A stretch of 64,000 nucleotides of DNA. It comes from Fontibacterium meridianamericanum. GTDB lineage: Bacteria > Pseudomonadota > Alphaproteobacteria > Pelagibacterales > Pelagibacteraceae. Shown here in pieces: positions 16,922-27,175 of this stretch. The notes below the pieces were generated by a model, which was given only the letters and a program-made list of their open reading frames with translations, was not told where the DNA came from and made no database searches. The stretch covers positions 62,001 through 126,000 of the forward strand of contig CBDDYR010000001.1 of NCBI GenBank assembly GCA_965235635.1. Direction: 5' to 3'. How positions within the stretch are numbered: position 1 is the first letter of the stretch; each line of letters opens with the position of its first letter. A program made the position numbers and the translations under genes.

Positions 16922-18047
16922 TTAATGCTCCATTTTTAAAACAATCTGACTTCCAAACATTAAAAAAAGTCTCAACTTGTTCTTTGGTAGACTCCCAACC
17001 TAAACTGACACGGATTGCTGAATGAATATATTTATCATCAACTTTCATTGCCTTTAAAACATGCGAAGGTTCAACTTTTCCAGATGAACAAGCAGCACCT
17101 GAGCTGACACAAATTCCTTTTTGATCAAGAGCAATGACTTGGTTTTCGCTCGTCATTGACGGATAAGCAAAATAACAAGTATTTCCTAGTCGATCGGTAT
17201 CTTCTCCAAAGATTTTAATTTCATTCGATAATTTTTTTAAATTCGTCTCTAATAAATCTCTATTATTTTTAATTTCAGAATTACAAATTTTAGTTAAATT
17301 TTTAACTTCATTCATTGCTTCGCCAAATCCTAAAATTCCAAGAAAGTTTTCTGTTCCAGATCTTAAATTTTTTTCCTGACCTCCTCCTATAATTTCAGGA
17401 GTAATATTATTTCTTGTATTAATTAATAAAGCACCAATTCCTGTAGGTCCGCCAATTTTATGAGATGAGATTGAAAATAAATCTACATCAAGACTGTCTA
17501 AATCGATTTCAATTTTGCCAAGACTTTGAACGCCATCACAATGAATAATTCCTTTATATTTTTTAACAATTTTAGCTATTTCGTTGATGGGATGAATAAT
17601 TCCGGACTCATTATTTGCAAACATAATGCTCACTAAAAATGGTGTTGTTTGCTTTGAAAGCACTTCTTCAATTTCTTTTAAATTAACTGTTCCATTAGAA
17701 TTTGTTTTAAAGAATTTCTTTTCAATCTCTAAGCTTTTAACAACATCAATGACTGATGCATGCTCTGTCTCAAGTGAGTAGATAGTTTTAATATTATTTT
17801 TTTTAATAAAGCCTTTAATAGCTAAATTATTAGATTCTGTAGCACCACTTGTAAAAATAAGATCATAATTTTTTGCCTTTAAAATCGATAAAATATTTCT
17901 TCTAACTTCTTCCACAACTTTTTTAGAATTTCTTCCAATTTTATGAACAGATGAAGGATTGCCAAATTCTTCAAATTTTAAACTTTGAATTTTTTTAATT
18001 ACATTTTTATGTAATGGCGCTGTAGCGTTATAATCAAAATAAATCAT
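16911..18047 (-). CDS. iscS: IscS/NifS-type cysteine desulfurase (group I)
   Basis: The 378-residue PLP-dependent desulfurase is of the IscS/NifS type. Seen: IYFDYNATAPLH at the start, TSGATESNNLAIKGF, TEHASVIDV, HCDGVQSLGKIEIDL, the PLP lysine in SISSHKIGGPTGIGAL, and the long-loop active site CVSSGAACSSGKVEPSHVL. It sits between the regulator and sufB, so the operon supplies two desulfurases: this one, possibly also serving tRNA thiolation or thiamine synthesis, and SufS. That division of labour is inferred. Confidence 0.93.
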   Translation of the reverse strand: MIYFDYNATAPLHKNVIKKIQSLKFEEFGNPSSVHKIGRNSKKVVEEVRRNILSILKAKNYDLIFTSGATESNNLAIKGFIKKNNIKTIYSLETEHASVIDVVKSLEIEKKFFKTNSNGTVNLKEIEEVLSKQTTPFLVSIMFANNESGIIHPINEIAKIVKKYKGIIHCDGVQSLGKIEIDLDSLDVDLFSISSHKIGGPTGIGALLINTRNNITPEIIGGGQEKNLRSGTENFLGILGFGEAMNEVKNLTKICNSEIKNNRDLLETNLKKLSNEIKIFGEDTDRLGNTCYFAYPSMTSENQVIALDQKGICVSSGAACSSGKVEPSHVLKAMKVDDKYIHSAIRVSLGWESTKEQVETFFNVWKSDCFKNGALNVR

Positions 18048-18514
18048 CTACTTACTCCTTGTGATTGATTTACTGAATTTTCAAATGGAATATTTCGTGG
18101 AATTTTATTTTCTAAAACGTCAGATAAGGTAACTGAGGTAAAATAGTTATTAATATGTCTAGATAAACCATCCCAAAGATTATGCGTAACGCATTTAGTT
18201 GTTTTACCTGTACAGCCTTTTTTTGATTTTAATTTACACTTTGTCGTTTTAATATCTTCATTCACCGCTTCAATGATTGATGAAAGATGAATTTTATTTG
18301 GATCCCTTGAAAGTTTGTATCCGCCTAGATTTCCTCTAACGCTCGTAACTAAATCTTTCTTTTTTAATTTTAAAAATAATTGCTCTAGAAAAGATAGGGA
18401 TATGCCCTGTCTTATTGAAATATCATTCAGACTAACCGGTTTTTGCTGCTTATTAAAAGTAGCAAGGTCAGCCATCGCCATTACAGCGTATCTACCTTTT
18501 GCTGTTAGTTTCAT
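18044..18514 (-). CDS. iscR: Rrf2-family regulator, IscR-like
   Basis: The 156-residue winged-helix regulator has the Rrf2 N-terminus MKLTAKGRYAVMAMADLA and the wing VRGNLGGYKLSRDP. The three cysteines that hold a 2Fe-2S cluster in IscR are present (KCKLKSKKGCTGKTTKC, about residues 92-108). It is the first gene of the Suf operon, overlaps the IscS-like gene by 4 bp, and probably represses the operon when cluster supply is adequate. RirA is an alternative name in alphaproteobacteria, but the cysteine spacing fits IscR. Confidence 0.88.
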   Translation of the reverse strand: MKLTAKGRYAVMAMADLATFNKQQKPVSLNDISIRQGISLSFLEQLFLKLKKKDLVTSVRGNLGGYKLSRDPNKIHLSSIIEAVNEDIKTTKCKLKSKKGCTGKTTKCVTHNLWDGLSRHINNYFTSVTLSDVLENKIPRNIPFENSVNQSQGVSR

Positions 18515-18540
18515 TGTAAATTAATGATTAATTTTCAATA

Positions 18541-18569
18541 AATTTAGCTATTCCTACTAATTTAGTCAA
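18541..18569 (-). promoter_or_regulatory. Candidate suf operon promoter and IscR operator
   Basis: On the minus strand, TTGACT (18564-18569) and TAAATT (18541-18546) are spaced 17 bp apart. The sequence from TTGACT through the spacer (TTGACTAAATTAGTAGGAAT) resembles the Rrf2/IscR-type sites found at alphaproteobacterial isc/suf promoters. Position 27-50 bp ahead of iscR fits autoregulation. The assignment is by eye only. Confidence 0.42.
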
Positions 18570-18646
18570 CTTTAAAAAAAAACCAAAAGTGATTAGCTTT
18601 TATGGTATAAGAGCCGCTTGTTAAAATAATAATTCTTCAAAATTCT

Positions 18647-19303
18647 ATGAGCATAGTTAATCCAGCAGGAACTTTTATTAATGGACCCGACGGAAAACTA
18701 GAAGCTAAATACGTTCAAGGAAAAAGTTCAACCGCTCCAACGGTTCTCATTCTTCATCCCCATCCAGAATACGGTGGTACGATGAATAATAAAGTAGTCT
18801 ACAATGCATTTCATACATTTCTTAAAAATGGTTTTTCAGTGTGTCGTTTTAATTTTAGAGGCGTTGGTAAGAGTGAGGGTAAATTTGACAATGGTCAGGG
18901 AGAATTATCAGATGCTGCAGCAGTTTTAGATTGGATACAAAGACAAAATCCTAACACGAATGAAAGTTGGATTGTTGGTTTTTCATTCGGTTCATTAATT
19001 TGCATGCAATTACTAATGAGAAGACCTGAGATTTATCGATTTGTAGCAATTTGTCCTCAACCAAATATCTATGATTTTAATTTTTTAGCTCCTTGTCCTT
19101 CTTCAGGTATGGTTTTGTATGCATCAAGTGATCAATTAGTTCCAACCGATGCAACAAAGACTTTAGAAACTAAACTTAAAAATCAAAAAAGTATTAATGT
19201 GGATTTTGTTAAAATTGAAGGCGCTAATCATTTCTTTGCAGGTAAAGATAAAGAATTTTGTAACGCGATTGAAAAGTATATAAAAAAAGAATCTAGATTT
19301 TAG
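18647..19303 (+). CDS. Alpha/beta hydrolase
   Basis: The 218-residue single-domain alpha/beta hydrolase has an oxyanion region LILHPHPEYGGTMNNKV, the FNFRGVGKSEG turn, the nucleophile elbow VGFSFGSLICM (GxSxG with Ser), the acid in YASSDQLVPTDAT and the catalytic His in GANHFFAGKD. It resembles small cytosolic alpha/beta hydrolases common in alphaproteobacteria with unknown substrate. It is divergent from iscR and overlaps anmK by 4 bp at its end. Confidence 0.85.
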   Translation: MSIVNPAGTFINGPDGKLEAKYVQGKSSTAPTVLILHPHPEYGGTMNNKVVYNAFHTFLKNGFSVCRFNFRGVGKSEGKFDNGQGELSDAAAVLDWIQRQNPNTNESWIVGFSFGSLICMQLLMRRPEIYRFVAICPQPNIYDFNFLAPCPSSGMVLYASSDQLVPTDATKTLETKLKNQKSINVDFVKIEGANHFFAGKDKEFCNAIEKYIKKESRF

Positions 19304-20394
19304 TTAGAATAAACAATCCCACCTGTTACCGGTTGACTAACTCCAGTTGTTGTTGGAAGTGATAGATGTTTTTTCTCATAACTTCTTATGGCAAGATAAG
19401 CAAAGGCTTGAGATTCAATAAAATCACCAGCAAGTTTATACTGATCTATGGATTCAACTTTTAAATTCAGTTGTTTTGATAGAAATTTAATTAAAGTTTT
19501 ATTTTTTCTACCTCCGCCTGCTAAAATAATTTTATCTTTTTTTTCTTTAATATTTTTTACAAAATTTGCTATTAAATTTGCTGTAACACTTACAAGAGTT
19601 GCAGCGCCATCTTCTAATTTAAGACCTCTAAATTGAGCAATATTAAAATCAGTAATATCTAATGATTTCTTTTTATCATGGTAGCTGTAATGATTTAAAA
19701 AATCCTCTTGCATTAAGGAATTAACCTCCCCTTTTTCTGAAATGTTTCCTTCTCTATCAAATTCTAAATCTTTTGAATTTAGTCTAATCCATTGGTCTAA
19801 CAGGCAGTTTCCAGGCCCAATATCATTAGAATGAATAACTGAATTTTCAAAATAACTACCATTTGCAATGCCACCAATATTAATAATCACGCCCTTATTT
19901 ACTAAGTTTAAATTTTTTAAAATTTGTCCGTGATAAAGTGTGACTAAGGGGGCGCCCTGTCCTTTGTTTTTAATGTCATTATCTCTAAAATTAAAAACAA
20001 CTTTAGTTTTTAATAACTGCGCCATTAATTCAGGATTACCTAATTGAAAAGTAAATCCCTGTTCAGGTTTATGAATTAATGTGTGACCATGATAACCAAT
20101 TAAATCTAACTTGATTGTAGAGTTCTTCTTTAAAAATTCTTGAATGGCTTCAACATGAAGCAATGTAATCTTCCGTGATAAATCATTAATCAGTGCTTTT
20201 TTTGAGGTTAAATCGTCTTTTTGTAAAACTTCTTTTCTAATATTTATTAATTCTTTTTTAAAATCTGAACTGTATTCAGAAAAAAAATTATCAATGATTG
20301 AAGTGTTGGTTTCTCCGTCGGAATTTATAATGGAAAGATCAATTCCATCCATGGAAGTGCCACTCATGGTTCCTAAAGAAATGTATTTACTCAT
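19300..20394 (-). CDS. anmK: Anhydro-N-acetylmuramic acid kinase
   Basis: The 364-residue AnmK phosphorylates and opens 1,6-anhydro-MurNAc released during peptidoglycan recycling. The sugar-kinase fold motifs are visible: SLGTMSGTSMDGIDLSI at the N-terminus, IGYHGHTLIHKPEQGFTFQ, GVIINIGGIANGSYF, NDIGPGNCLLDQWIR and the ATP-binding IILAGGGRKNKTLIKFL. The gene is intact. No other recycling gene is adjacent. Confidence 0.95.
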   Translation of the reverse strand: MSKYISLGTMSGTSMDGIDLSIINSDGETNTSIIDNFFSEYSSDFKKELINIRKEVLQKDDLTSKKALINDLSRKITLLHVEAIQEFLKKNSTIKLDLIGYHGHTLIHKPEQGFTFQLGNPELMAQLLKTKVVFNFRDNDIKNKGQGAPLVTLYHGQILKNLNLVNKGVIINIGGIANGSYFENSVIHSNDIGPGNCLLDQWIRLNSKDLEFDREGNISEKGEVNSLMQEDFLNHYSYHDKKKSLDITDFNIAQFRGLKLEDGAATLVSVTANLIANFVKNIKEKKDKIILAGGGRKNKTLIKFLSKQLNLKVESIDQYKLAGDFIESQAFAYLAIRSYEKKHLSLPTTTGVSQPVTGGIVYSN

Positions 20395-20443
20395 TTTATA
20401 TAGATTTAATATTATTTAATTTTGTATAATACTATCTTATTGA

Positions 20444-21685
20444 ATGAATCAGAATCTTATCAAAACCTTTCAACAACGAGGATATTTTAATCAGTGCACT
20501 GATTTAGATAATCTAAATAAACTTTTAGATAATAAAAAAATTAAATTATATATCGGTTTTGATTGTACCGCTCCAAGCCTACATGTGGGTAGCTTAGTGC
20601 AAATCATGTGTCTTAGACTGTTTCAACAATTTGGTCATACACCAATTGTTCTGTTAGGAGGGGGCACTACGATGGTGGGAGATCCTTCTGGCAAAGAAGA
20701 GAGTAGAAAAATTTTAACAAGTGCAGAAATTAAAAAAAATACTGCTGGGATTAAAAAAGTTTTTAATAAATTTTTAAGTAGCAAAGGTAGCAATAAATTT
20801 ATTTTTTTAAATAATGAAAAATGGCTAACTAAAATTAATTATATAAATTTTTTAAGAGATTACGGAAAACATTTTACTATTAATAAAATGTTAACCTTTG
20901 ATAGCGTTAAACTTCGCCTCGATAGAGAACAATCCTTAAGTTTTTTAGAGTTTAATTACATGATCTTACAAGCCTATGACTTTCTTGAACTTAATAATAA
21001 AAATGATTGCATCCTTCAGATTGGTGGATCTGATCAATGGGGAAATATTGTTAATGGAATTGAATTAATAAGAAGAGTTAATGGAAAAGAATCTTACGGT
21101 TTAACAACTCCACTTATTACTACTAGCTCTGGCGCTAAAATGGGTAAAACTGAAAAAGGTGCTGTATGGTTAGATGAAAAACAAACCTCTCCTTATGAAT
21201 ACTGGCAGTTTTGGAGAAATGTAAATGATGCTGATGTCTTTAAATATTTAAGATTATTTACTGAACTTCCTTTAGAGGAGATTACAAATTTTGAAAATAA
21301 CAAATCGAGAAATATTAATGATTTTAAAGTTATTCTTGCAAATGAAGCAACTAAAATTCTTCATGGGGAGAAAGCCTCTTCTAATGCTGAGGCGACCTCT
21401 AAAAAAACTTTTGAAGATAAATCCTTTGGTGATGATCTTCCAAAAATTGAAATTAAAAAATCAGATTTAAATAATGGAATTTCATTCAATGATTTAATTA
21501 TTAAGATTAACTTTGCAAAATCAAATGGAGAATACAGAAGAAATATTGCAAATAAAGGCTATCGAATTAATAATGAAATTGTAACGGATGAGAAAAAAAT
21601 TGTTACCAAAGATGATTTTAATGGTGAAAAAGTTATCAAAGTATCATTTGGAAAAAAACAACACGTATTAATTCAAGCTATTTAG
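20444..21685 (+). CDS. tyrS: Tyrosyl-tRNA synthetase
   Basis: The 413-residue class Ic aminoacyl-tRNA synthetase has the HIGH-type motif in SLHVGSLVQIMCLR, VLLGGGTTMVGDPSGK, the tyrosine-pocket segment LQIGGSDQWGNIVNGI, and a KMSKS-type loop reading GAKMGKTEKGAVWL. A C-terminal S4-like RNA-binding domain ends the protein (EYRRNIANKGYRINNEIV). It is divergent from anmK with 49 bp between, and overlaps the convergent AsmA-like gene by 8 bp. Confidence 0.96.
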   Translation: MNQNLIKTFQQRGYFNQCTDLDNLNKLLDNKKIKLYIGFDCTAPSLHVGSLVQIMCLRLFQQFGHTPIVLLGGGTTMVGDPSGKEESRKILTSAEIKKNTAGIKKVFNKFLSSKGSNKFIFLNNEKWLTKINYINFLRDYGKHFTINKMLTFDSVKLRLDREQSLSFLEFNYMILQAYDFLELNNKNDCILQIGGSDQWGNIVNGIELIRRVNGKESYGLTTPLITTSSGAKMGKTEKGAVWLDEKQTSPYEYWQFWRNVNDADVFKYLRLFTELPLEEITNFENNKSRNINDFKVILANEATKILHGEKASSNAEATSKKTFEDKSFGDDLPKIEIKKSDLNNGISFNDLIIKINFAKSNGEYRRNIANKGYRINNEIVTDEKKIVTKDDFNGEKVIKVSFGKKQHVLIQAI

Positions 21686-23979
21686 AAGATCTAAACATAT
21701 CGATAAATCTTTGTACAAATCTTGGTGTTATCGTTCGAACTGGATTTATTGTAGTTTCAAAATTGTTATCTTTACCTTTAATTTTAAAGCTTACACCAAA
21801 TACGCCATCGCCACTTTTACCGGTTAAAATCTGCCCTAGAATTGGAATATTTGATAACAGACGATTAACTTCATACGCTGGAATTAAATTTCCATCTAAA
21901 CTTACAAAGTCATCTGCATTATTAATTCTACCCTCAACAATAAAACCAAGAGACGGCCCTGTTCCATAAAAATCTTTAAAAGTAAAAAACTTTTCATCGT
22001 TCTCATAGACAATCACCGTATTATCAAAACGAATTCCCTCTCCTTTTAAGGTGTCTAAAATTCCTGTAATAGAAGCAAGGGATAATATCTGCGCAAGGAC
22101 AGGAATTTCTCTAATTTTAAAATCAGTAATAATAATTTTTCCCTTTGAAGAAGTTGCACTTAAATCTTCAGAGGTAAATTCTAATTTTCCTTTTTCAAAT
22201 CCTTTTATAAAACTAAATCCTGCAATAAAGGGTCTTGCTCTATCTGAAAGCATGTAAGTTGAAATATTACCATTCTTATTTTTACTAATTTTAATGGTGA
22301 TTTTTTCTTTATTAGAGAAAACTCCTGTTGCATCTAGTTTTGTAAATTGCCCTTTTAAGATTGTACCCGTTAAGTTGAAATCGCGAATATCATCGTTAGT
22401 GCCAGTATCAACGGTGTCTAAATTAGCGCTAATCGTTCCATTAAACTTTTTTGAAACGACCGTTGATGGTTTTGAACTTGTTAGACTATCAATAATATAT
22501 TTAGCGTCTAATCTTTTTCCTGTGATTTCTATATGATTAATATTACTTTTTTTAGATGAGGTAATTTTAAAATTACTTTTATCAGTGTTAACGGTGATAC
22601 TATTAAGTGACGTTAAAGAAAAATTTTCATCAAAATTTAAATCAAATAATTCAATATTATTTTTACCAGCATTAATTGTAACTTTTTCTAAAACTGAAGT
22701 GTTTTTCTTAACCTCCCCTTTTACAAGAATCTGCCCATCATCATTTAATAATTTGTTAAAATTAATGGGTGTAAAATTAATTAAGCTTTTTTTAATATCG
22801 ATTCGAGTATCAAAATAATACTGATCTTTGCTTGTATTTAACTGGATATATAATTTTGATGATCCCTTAATATATTCTGGCTTAAATACTTTTTGCCAGT
22901 TCACAAAATTGATATCTGAAATAATATTAATTTTTGATGTTTTTTTATTAAGATCAGAATTTATTTTAAAATCTAATGTATCATTTTGATTAAAAATTAT
23001 TCCGTTAATGAATACATTGCTTTTATCAAATTCAACTTTAAATTTTCCGTTTTTAAATTTTCTATTTTTATCGTCTAAAACATTAGGATAAGCGCTTTGT
23101 AGTAAATCTAATTCTAGATTTGTAATATCTGCTTTACCTTTAACAGAGGTATTAAGAAGGTTTCCTTTTTTATCAAATTCAACATCAATTTTATTATTCG
23201 CAGTAGTTGAGAATGATAATTTTTCTATATTTTTTATAATATCTTCTAGGGCCTCTATCTTTAAATTTTTAAATTCTTTTAATGAGTTAAATTTTCCAGT
23301 TAAATTTAGATCTAGACGAGGCTTTATAAGAATCTGATGATTCATTTACAGAAATTTTAGATTTATCAAAGTTTAAACCTGCAGCAGATCCAGATGAAAT
23401 ATTTATATTTAATTCTTTATTTTTAAATTCGATATCTGCATTAATATTTTGAAACTCGGGTAGTTCATTTGAAATGATAAATGAAGTGTCTTTAATGCTG
23501 CCTAAAAACTCAATTTTTAACGTATCTTCGTTATATATTTTTAGATCGCCTTTGATGAAGCCTTTCTTAACCTTATTATCTAAATAGCTTTTTTGACTAT
23601 CATCTAAAAAAACATCACGAACTAAATTAATACTTTTTTCAAATGAGTTTTCTGAAAATTTTACCTCTATAAATTTTGGATTGTAATTACCTTTAATTGC
23701 AGAAAAAATACCAACACCAAAATTAGTTTGGTAAATATTAGTAAGATCGCCTTTATGATAAAGTTTTGGCTGATTCAGACTAAATTTAACAGCAAAATCC
23801 TTAATATCTAAGCTTACTCTTATATCTTTAAACTCTAACTTAATTTTTTTGTACTGATCATTAAATTTTTTTTGAATAAGATCGTTAAAATTAGATGTTT
23901 GAAATCCAAAAGATAAAAAAACAATAAGCGATACAAAAGTTGCAAGTATAATTAATAAAATTTTATTTCTTCTTTGCAT
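21678..23979 (-). CDS. AsmA/YhdP-like envelope protein (one frameshift)
   Basis: This is a large AsmA-superfamily protein of about 765 residues once one frameshift near 23310-23325 is bridged (pieces 23287-23979 and 21678-23345). An N-terminal signal anchor (KILLIILATFVSLIVFLSFG) is followed by repetitive beta-strand-rich sequence, and the C-terminus has the AsmA_2/DUF3971-type block SLDGNLIPAYEVNRLLSNIP and LGQILTGKSGDGVFGVSF. YhdP-type proteins act in phospholipid transfer between the two membranes; that role is inferred for this one. It lies immediately downstream of prfB. Confidence 0.78.
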
Positions 23980-25074
23980 TAATGAATTCCTTGATAAACA
24001 GAGGCCTCTAAAAATACCGCAATGTCTCCATCTAATACTTTGTCTGGGTTAGTCACTTCGATATTAGTCCTATTATCTTTAACAAGTTGGTAAGGTTGTA
24101 AAACATAATTTCTAATTTGACTTCCCCATCCTATTTCTTTTTTTGAATTTTCCAAATTATCTGAGTCTTTTTGTTTTTTCTGCATCTCAAGTTCATAAAG
24201 CCTAGCTTTTAACATGTTCATCGCTGTTTCTTTGTTTTTATGCTGGGATCTTTCATTTTGACACTGAACAACGATTCCTGTTGGAGTATGAGTTATTCTA
24301 ACGGCGCTGTCTGTTGTATTTACATGCTGTCCACCTGCTCCACTTGATCGATAAGTATCTACGCGAATATCTTTTTCTAAAATTTCAATATTTATATCTT
24401 CATTAATCACTGGATACACCCATGCACTTGCAAAACTCGTATGCCTTCTTGCTCCTGAATCGAATGGAGAAATTCTAACCAATCGATGAACTCCTGATTC
24501 TCCCTTTAACCAACCGTAAACAAATTGCCCTGATATTTTAATCGTTGATGATTTAATTCCAGCTTCTTCACCTCTACTTTCATGAATGAGTTCTACTTTA
24601 AAATTATTTTTCTCAGCCCAACGAGAATACATTCTTCGCAACATTTCTGCCCAATCTTGACTTTCAGTGCCTCCAGCGCCAGCATGGATTTCAACATAGG
24701 CATCTAATGCATCATTTTCATTGGATAGAAAACAAAGAAGTTCTATTTTTTTTAATTTTTCTAAATTGCTTTCAAAAGATTTATTTAAGTCTTTAGCTAA
24801 GACTTCATCATTTTCTTTAACGGCGATGTCTAAAAGATCCTTATTATCAATGTGTTCTTTATAAATAAAATCATAGTTATTTTTTATTTCTAATAAAAAA
24901 TTTCTATCTTTAATTACTTTTTCTGCGTTTTTTTGATTACTCCAGAAATCTTGGAGTTCTGTTTGTGCTGTTAGATCTGAGATTTTTTTATCGACCTGAT
25001 TTTTATCAAAGATACCCCCTTATGTTATCAAGGGATTTTCCTATTTTTTCTGCGATATTTTTAACTTCGATCAT
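23979..25074 (-). CDS. prfB: Peptide chain release factor 2, with programmed +1 frameshift
   Basis: RF2 recognises UAA and UGA stop codons. The ATG at 25072-25074 opens MIEVKNIAEKIGKSLDNIRG, then the frame stops at an in-frame TGA (25006-25008) within CTTTGAT preceded by an AGGGGG Shine-Dalgarno-like element. A +1 slip continues as DKNQVDKKISDL without another break to the end at 23979. The GGQ motif is in SSGAGGQHVNTTDSAVR, and the RF2 domain 2 motif EIHAGAGGTESQDWAEMLRR is intact. The product is about 364 residues. Confidence 0.96.
25006..25020 (-). promoter_or_regulatory. prfB recoding signal (internal SD plus CUU-UGA slip site)
   Basis: On the minus strand AGGGGG (25015-25020) is followed after TAT by CTT TGA, the same arrangement as the classical bacterial RF2 autoregulatory frameshift site. 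Low RF2 slows termination at UGA and promotes the +1 shift, giving autoregulation. Confidence 0.95.
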
Positions 25075-25252
25075 TTTAAAAAAACAGTTTTTATGATTTA
25101 TTTATTAAATAACTAAACAACTTTTACATCGATTTGCTTAAATTATTAAGATTTAAATAGATATTTTAACAAAGATGTTTATTATAATAGTTAAGAAAAC
25201 AAATGAATTTTATGTCATTAAAAATTAATCAAAAATTTAGGAATTTAACATC

Positions 25253-27175
25253 ATGTCTAAGGATTTACTTATCGATGCCTCGCATCCAGAAGAAACTAGA
25301 ATTGCTATCAAGTCCGATCATGGAATTGAAGAATATGAATATGAAAATATTCATCGCAAAAATCTAAAAGGAAACATCTACTTAGGTAAAGTAAGTAGAA
25401 TAGAACCGTCTTTACAAGCTGCGTTTGTGGATTTCGGAAACGAAAGACACGGATTTTTAGCATTTAACGACATTCAATCAGACTATTATCAAATTCCTCA
25501 AGCGGACAAAGATCGTATTAAAAAAGAAGAGGAAGAAGCTCGAGCAAAACTTTTAGAAGAAAACGACAAAGAAATTGTTGAGCATGCTGAGCAAGGTGAA
25601 AATATTAATTTGCAAGATAAAAATGCATCTAATGGTGATCATGATGAAGAGAATATTGGCAACAAAGCATCGGATGAAGATGTTAATTCCAATGAAGAAA
25701 ATCACATTGAGGATAAACCTAAAAACAATAGAAGTTTTTACAGATTCAAAAGATATCGCATTCAAGAAGTCATCAAACCTGGACAAATAGTTTTAATTCA
25801 AATTGTAAAAGAAGAGCGTGGTAAAAAAGGTGCAGCTCTTACAACTTTTATATCCCTTGCAGGAAAATATATTGTGCTAATGCCAAATACAGCAAAAGGC
25901 GGTGGGATCTCAAGAAAAATTTACAGTTCAAGTGATAGAAAAAAAATGAAGGAAATTATTAATGATTTAGAACTCCCTAAAACAATGGGGCTTATTGTTA
26001 GAACCGCGGGGGCAAATAAAACTAAAAATGAAATTAAAGATGATTTAACAAACTTATTAGGTACTTGGGAAGAAATTAGAAAGAAAACTTTAAAATCGAT
26101 TGCGCCAAGCACAATTTATGAAGAAGAAGATTTGATTGCAAGAGCGATTAGAGATTTTTACAGCAAAGATATTGATAGTATTATTGTTGATGGCAATAAG
26201 GCATTCGAAGCTGCAAAAAAATATGCAAAAAAAATCTCAAGTGCACATGTAAAAAATATTGTAAAGTATAAAGGTAAGATTCCAATATTTCACCATTACA
26301 ATATTGAAAAATATTTAAATTCAATTTTTGAACCTAGAATAGAATTAAAATCTGGCGGCTATATTATTATCAGTCCGACAGAAGCTTTGGTTTCAATCGA
26401 TATTAACTCGGGTAGATCCACTCGAGAAAGAAATGTTGAAAAAACAGCTTTAACAAACAATCTGGAGGCAGCAGAAGAGATCGCAAGACAAGTAAAATTA
26501 AGAGATTTAGCTGGTCTTATTGTTATCGATTTTATCGATATGGAAAATTATTCCAATAAAAGATTAGTTGAGAGAAAATTAAGAGAGTCATTAAAAAATG
26601 ATAAAGCTAGAATTCAATTTGGAAGAATAAGTAACTTTGGTCTTCTTGAAATGACAAGACAAAGACTAAGAGAAAGCTCTATCAAATGGGAAATTCAGCT
26701 ATCGGTAGACTCCTTTGCTCTTAAAATAATTAAATTATTAGAAGAACGAGCATTTAGTGATGAAAAAATTAAAATTATAAATGTGAATTTATCTAAAAAA
26801 ATAATTGATATTTTAAATAATAATTACTCAACTGAACTTAAATTTTTTAAAGACAAATATAAATTTAAAATTAACTTAATTAAAAATCCTGAATTTTTAA
26901 GCCAAGAATTTTTATTTAGTTTTTATGATGCTAAAAAGAAACTAATTAGCGAATTTAATGGCACTGAAATTAAAGAGCCTTCTTTAAAAGAAACGGATGT
27001 GATTCCTATTAAAGAAGAAACAAAAGAGAATTCAGAAGAAAAACAAGAGACAGTTGATGATAAAAAACATAATGGTTACAAAGGCAAAAGAAAAAAATTC
27101 TTTAATAAAAATAGATTTAAAGACAATAAAAAAGCTAAAAATAAAGAAACTGAAACTGCTAAAGAGCTAAGCTAA
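25253..27175 (+). CDS. rne: Ribonuclease E/G family endoribonuclease
   Basis: The 640-residue enzyme for mRNA turnover and rRNA/tRNA processing. An S1 domain (residues about 36-200) contains an acidic insert, typical of alphaproteobacterial RNase E. Catalytic aspartates lie in LVSIDINSGRSTRERN and GLIVIDFIDMENYSNKR. After EMTRQRLRESS the usual CPxCxG zinc-link is missing; the chain passes through IKWEIQL directly to SVDSFALKII. The C-terminal 70 residues are a short Lys/Glu-rich tail, far shorter than in E. coli, so little degradosome scaffold is present. Confidence 0.93.
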   Translation: MSKDLLIDASHPEETRIAIKSDHGIEEYEYENIHRKNLKGNIYLGKVSRIEPSLQAAFVDFGNERHGFLAFNDIQSDYYQIPQADKDRIKKEEEEARAKLLEENDKEIVEHAEQGENINLQDKNASNGDHDEENIGNKASDEDVNSNEENHIEDKPKNNRSFYRFKRYRIQEVIKPGQIVLIQIVKEERGKKGAALTTFISLAGKYIVLMPNTAKGGGISRKIYSSSDRKKMKEIINDLELPKTMGLIVRTAGANKTKNEIKDDLTNLLGTWEEIRKKTLKSIAPSTIYEEEDLIARAIRDFYSKDIDSIIVDGNKAFEAAKKYAKKISSAHVKNIVKYKGKIPIFHHYNIEKYLNSIFEPRIELKSGGYIIISPTEALVSIDINSGRSTRERNVEKTALTNNLEAAEEIARQVKLRDLAGLIVIDFIDMENYSNKRLVERKLRESLKNDKARIQFGRISNFGLLEMTRQRLRESSIKWEIQLSVDSFALKIIKLLEERAFSDEKIKIINVNLSKKIIDILNNNYSTELKFFKDKYKFKINLIKNPEFLSQEFLFSFYDAKKKLISEFNGTEIKEPSLKETDVIPIKEETKENSEEKQETVDDKKHNGYKGKRKKFFNKNRFKDNKKAKNKETETAKELS

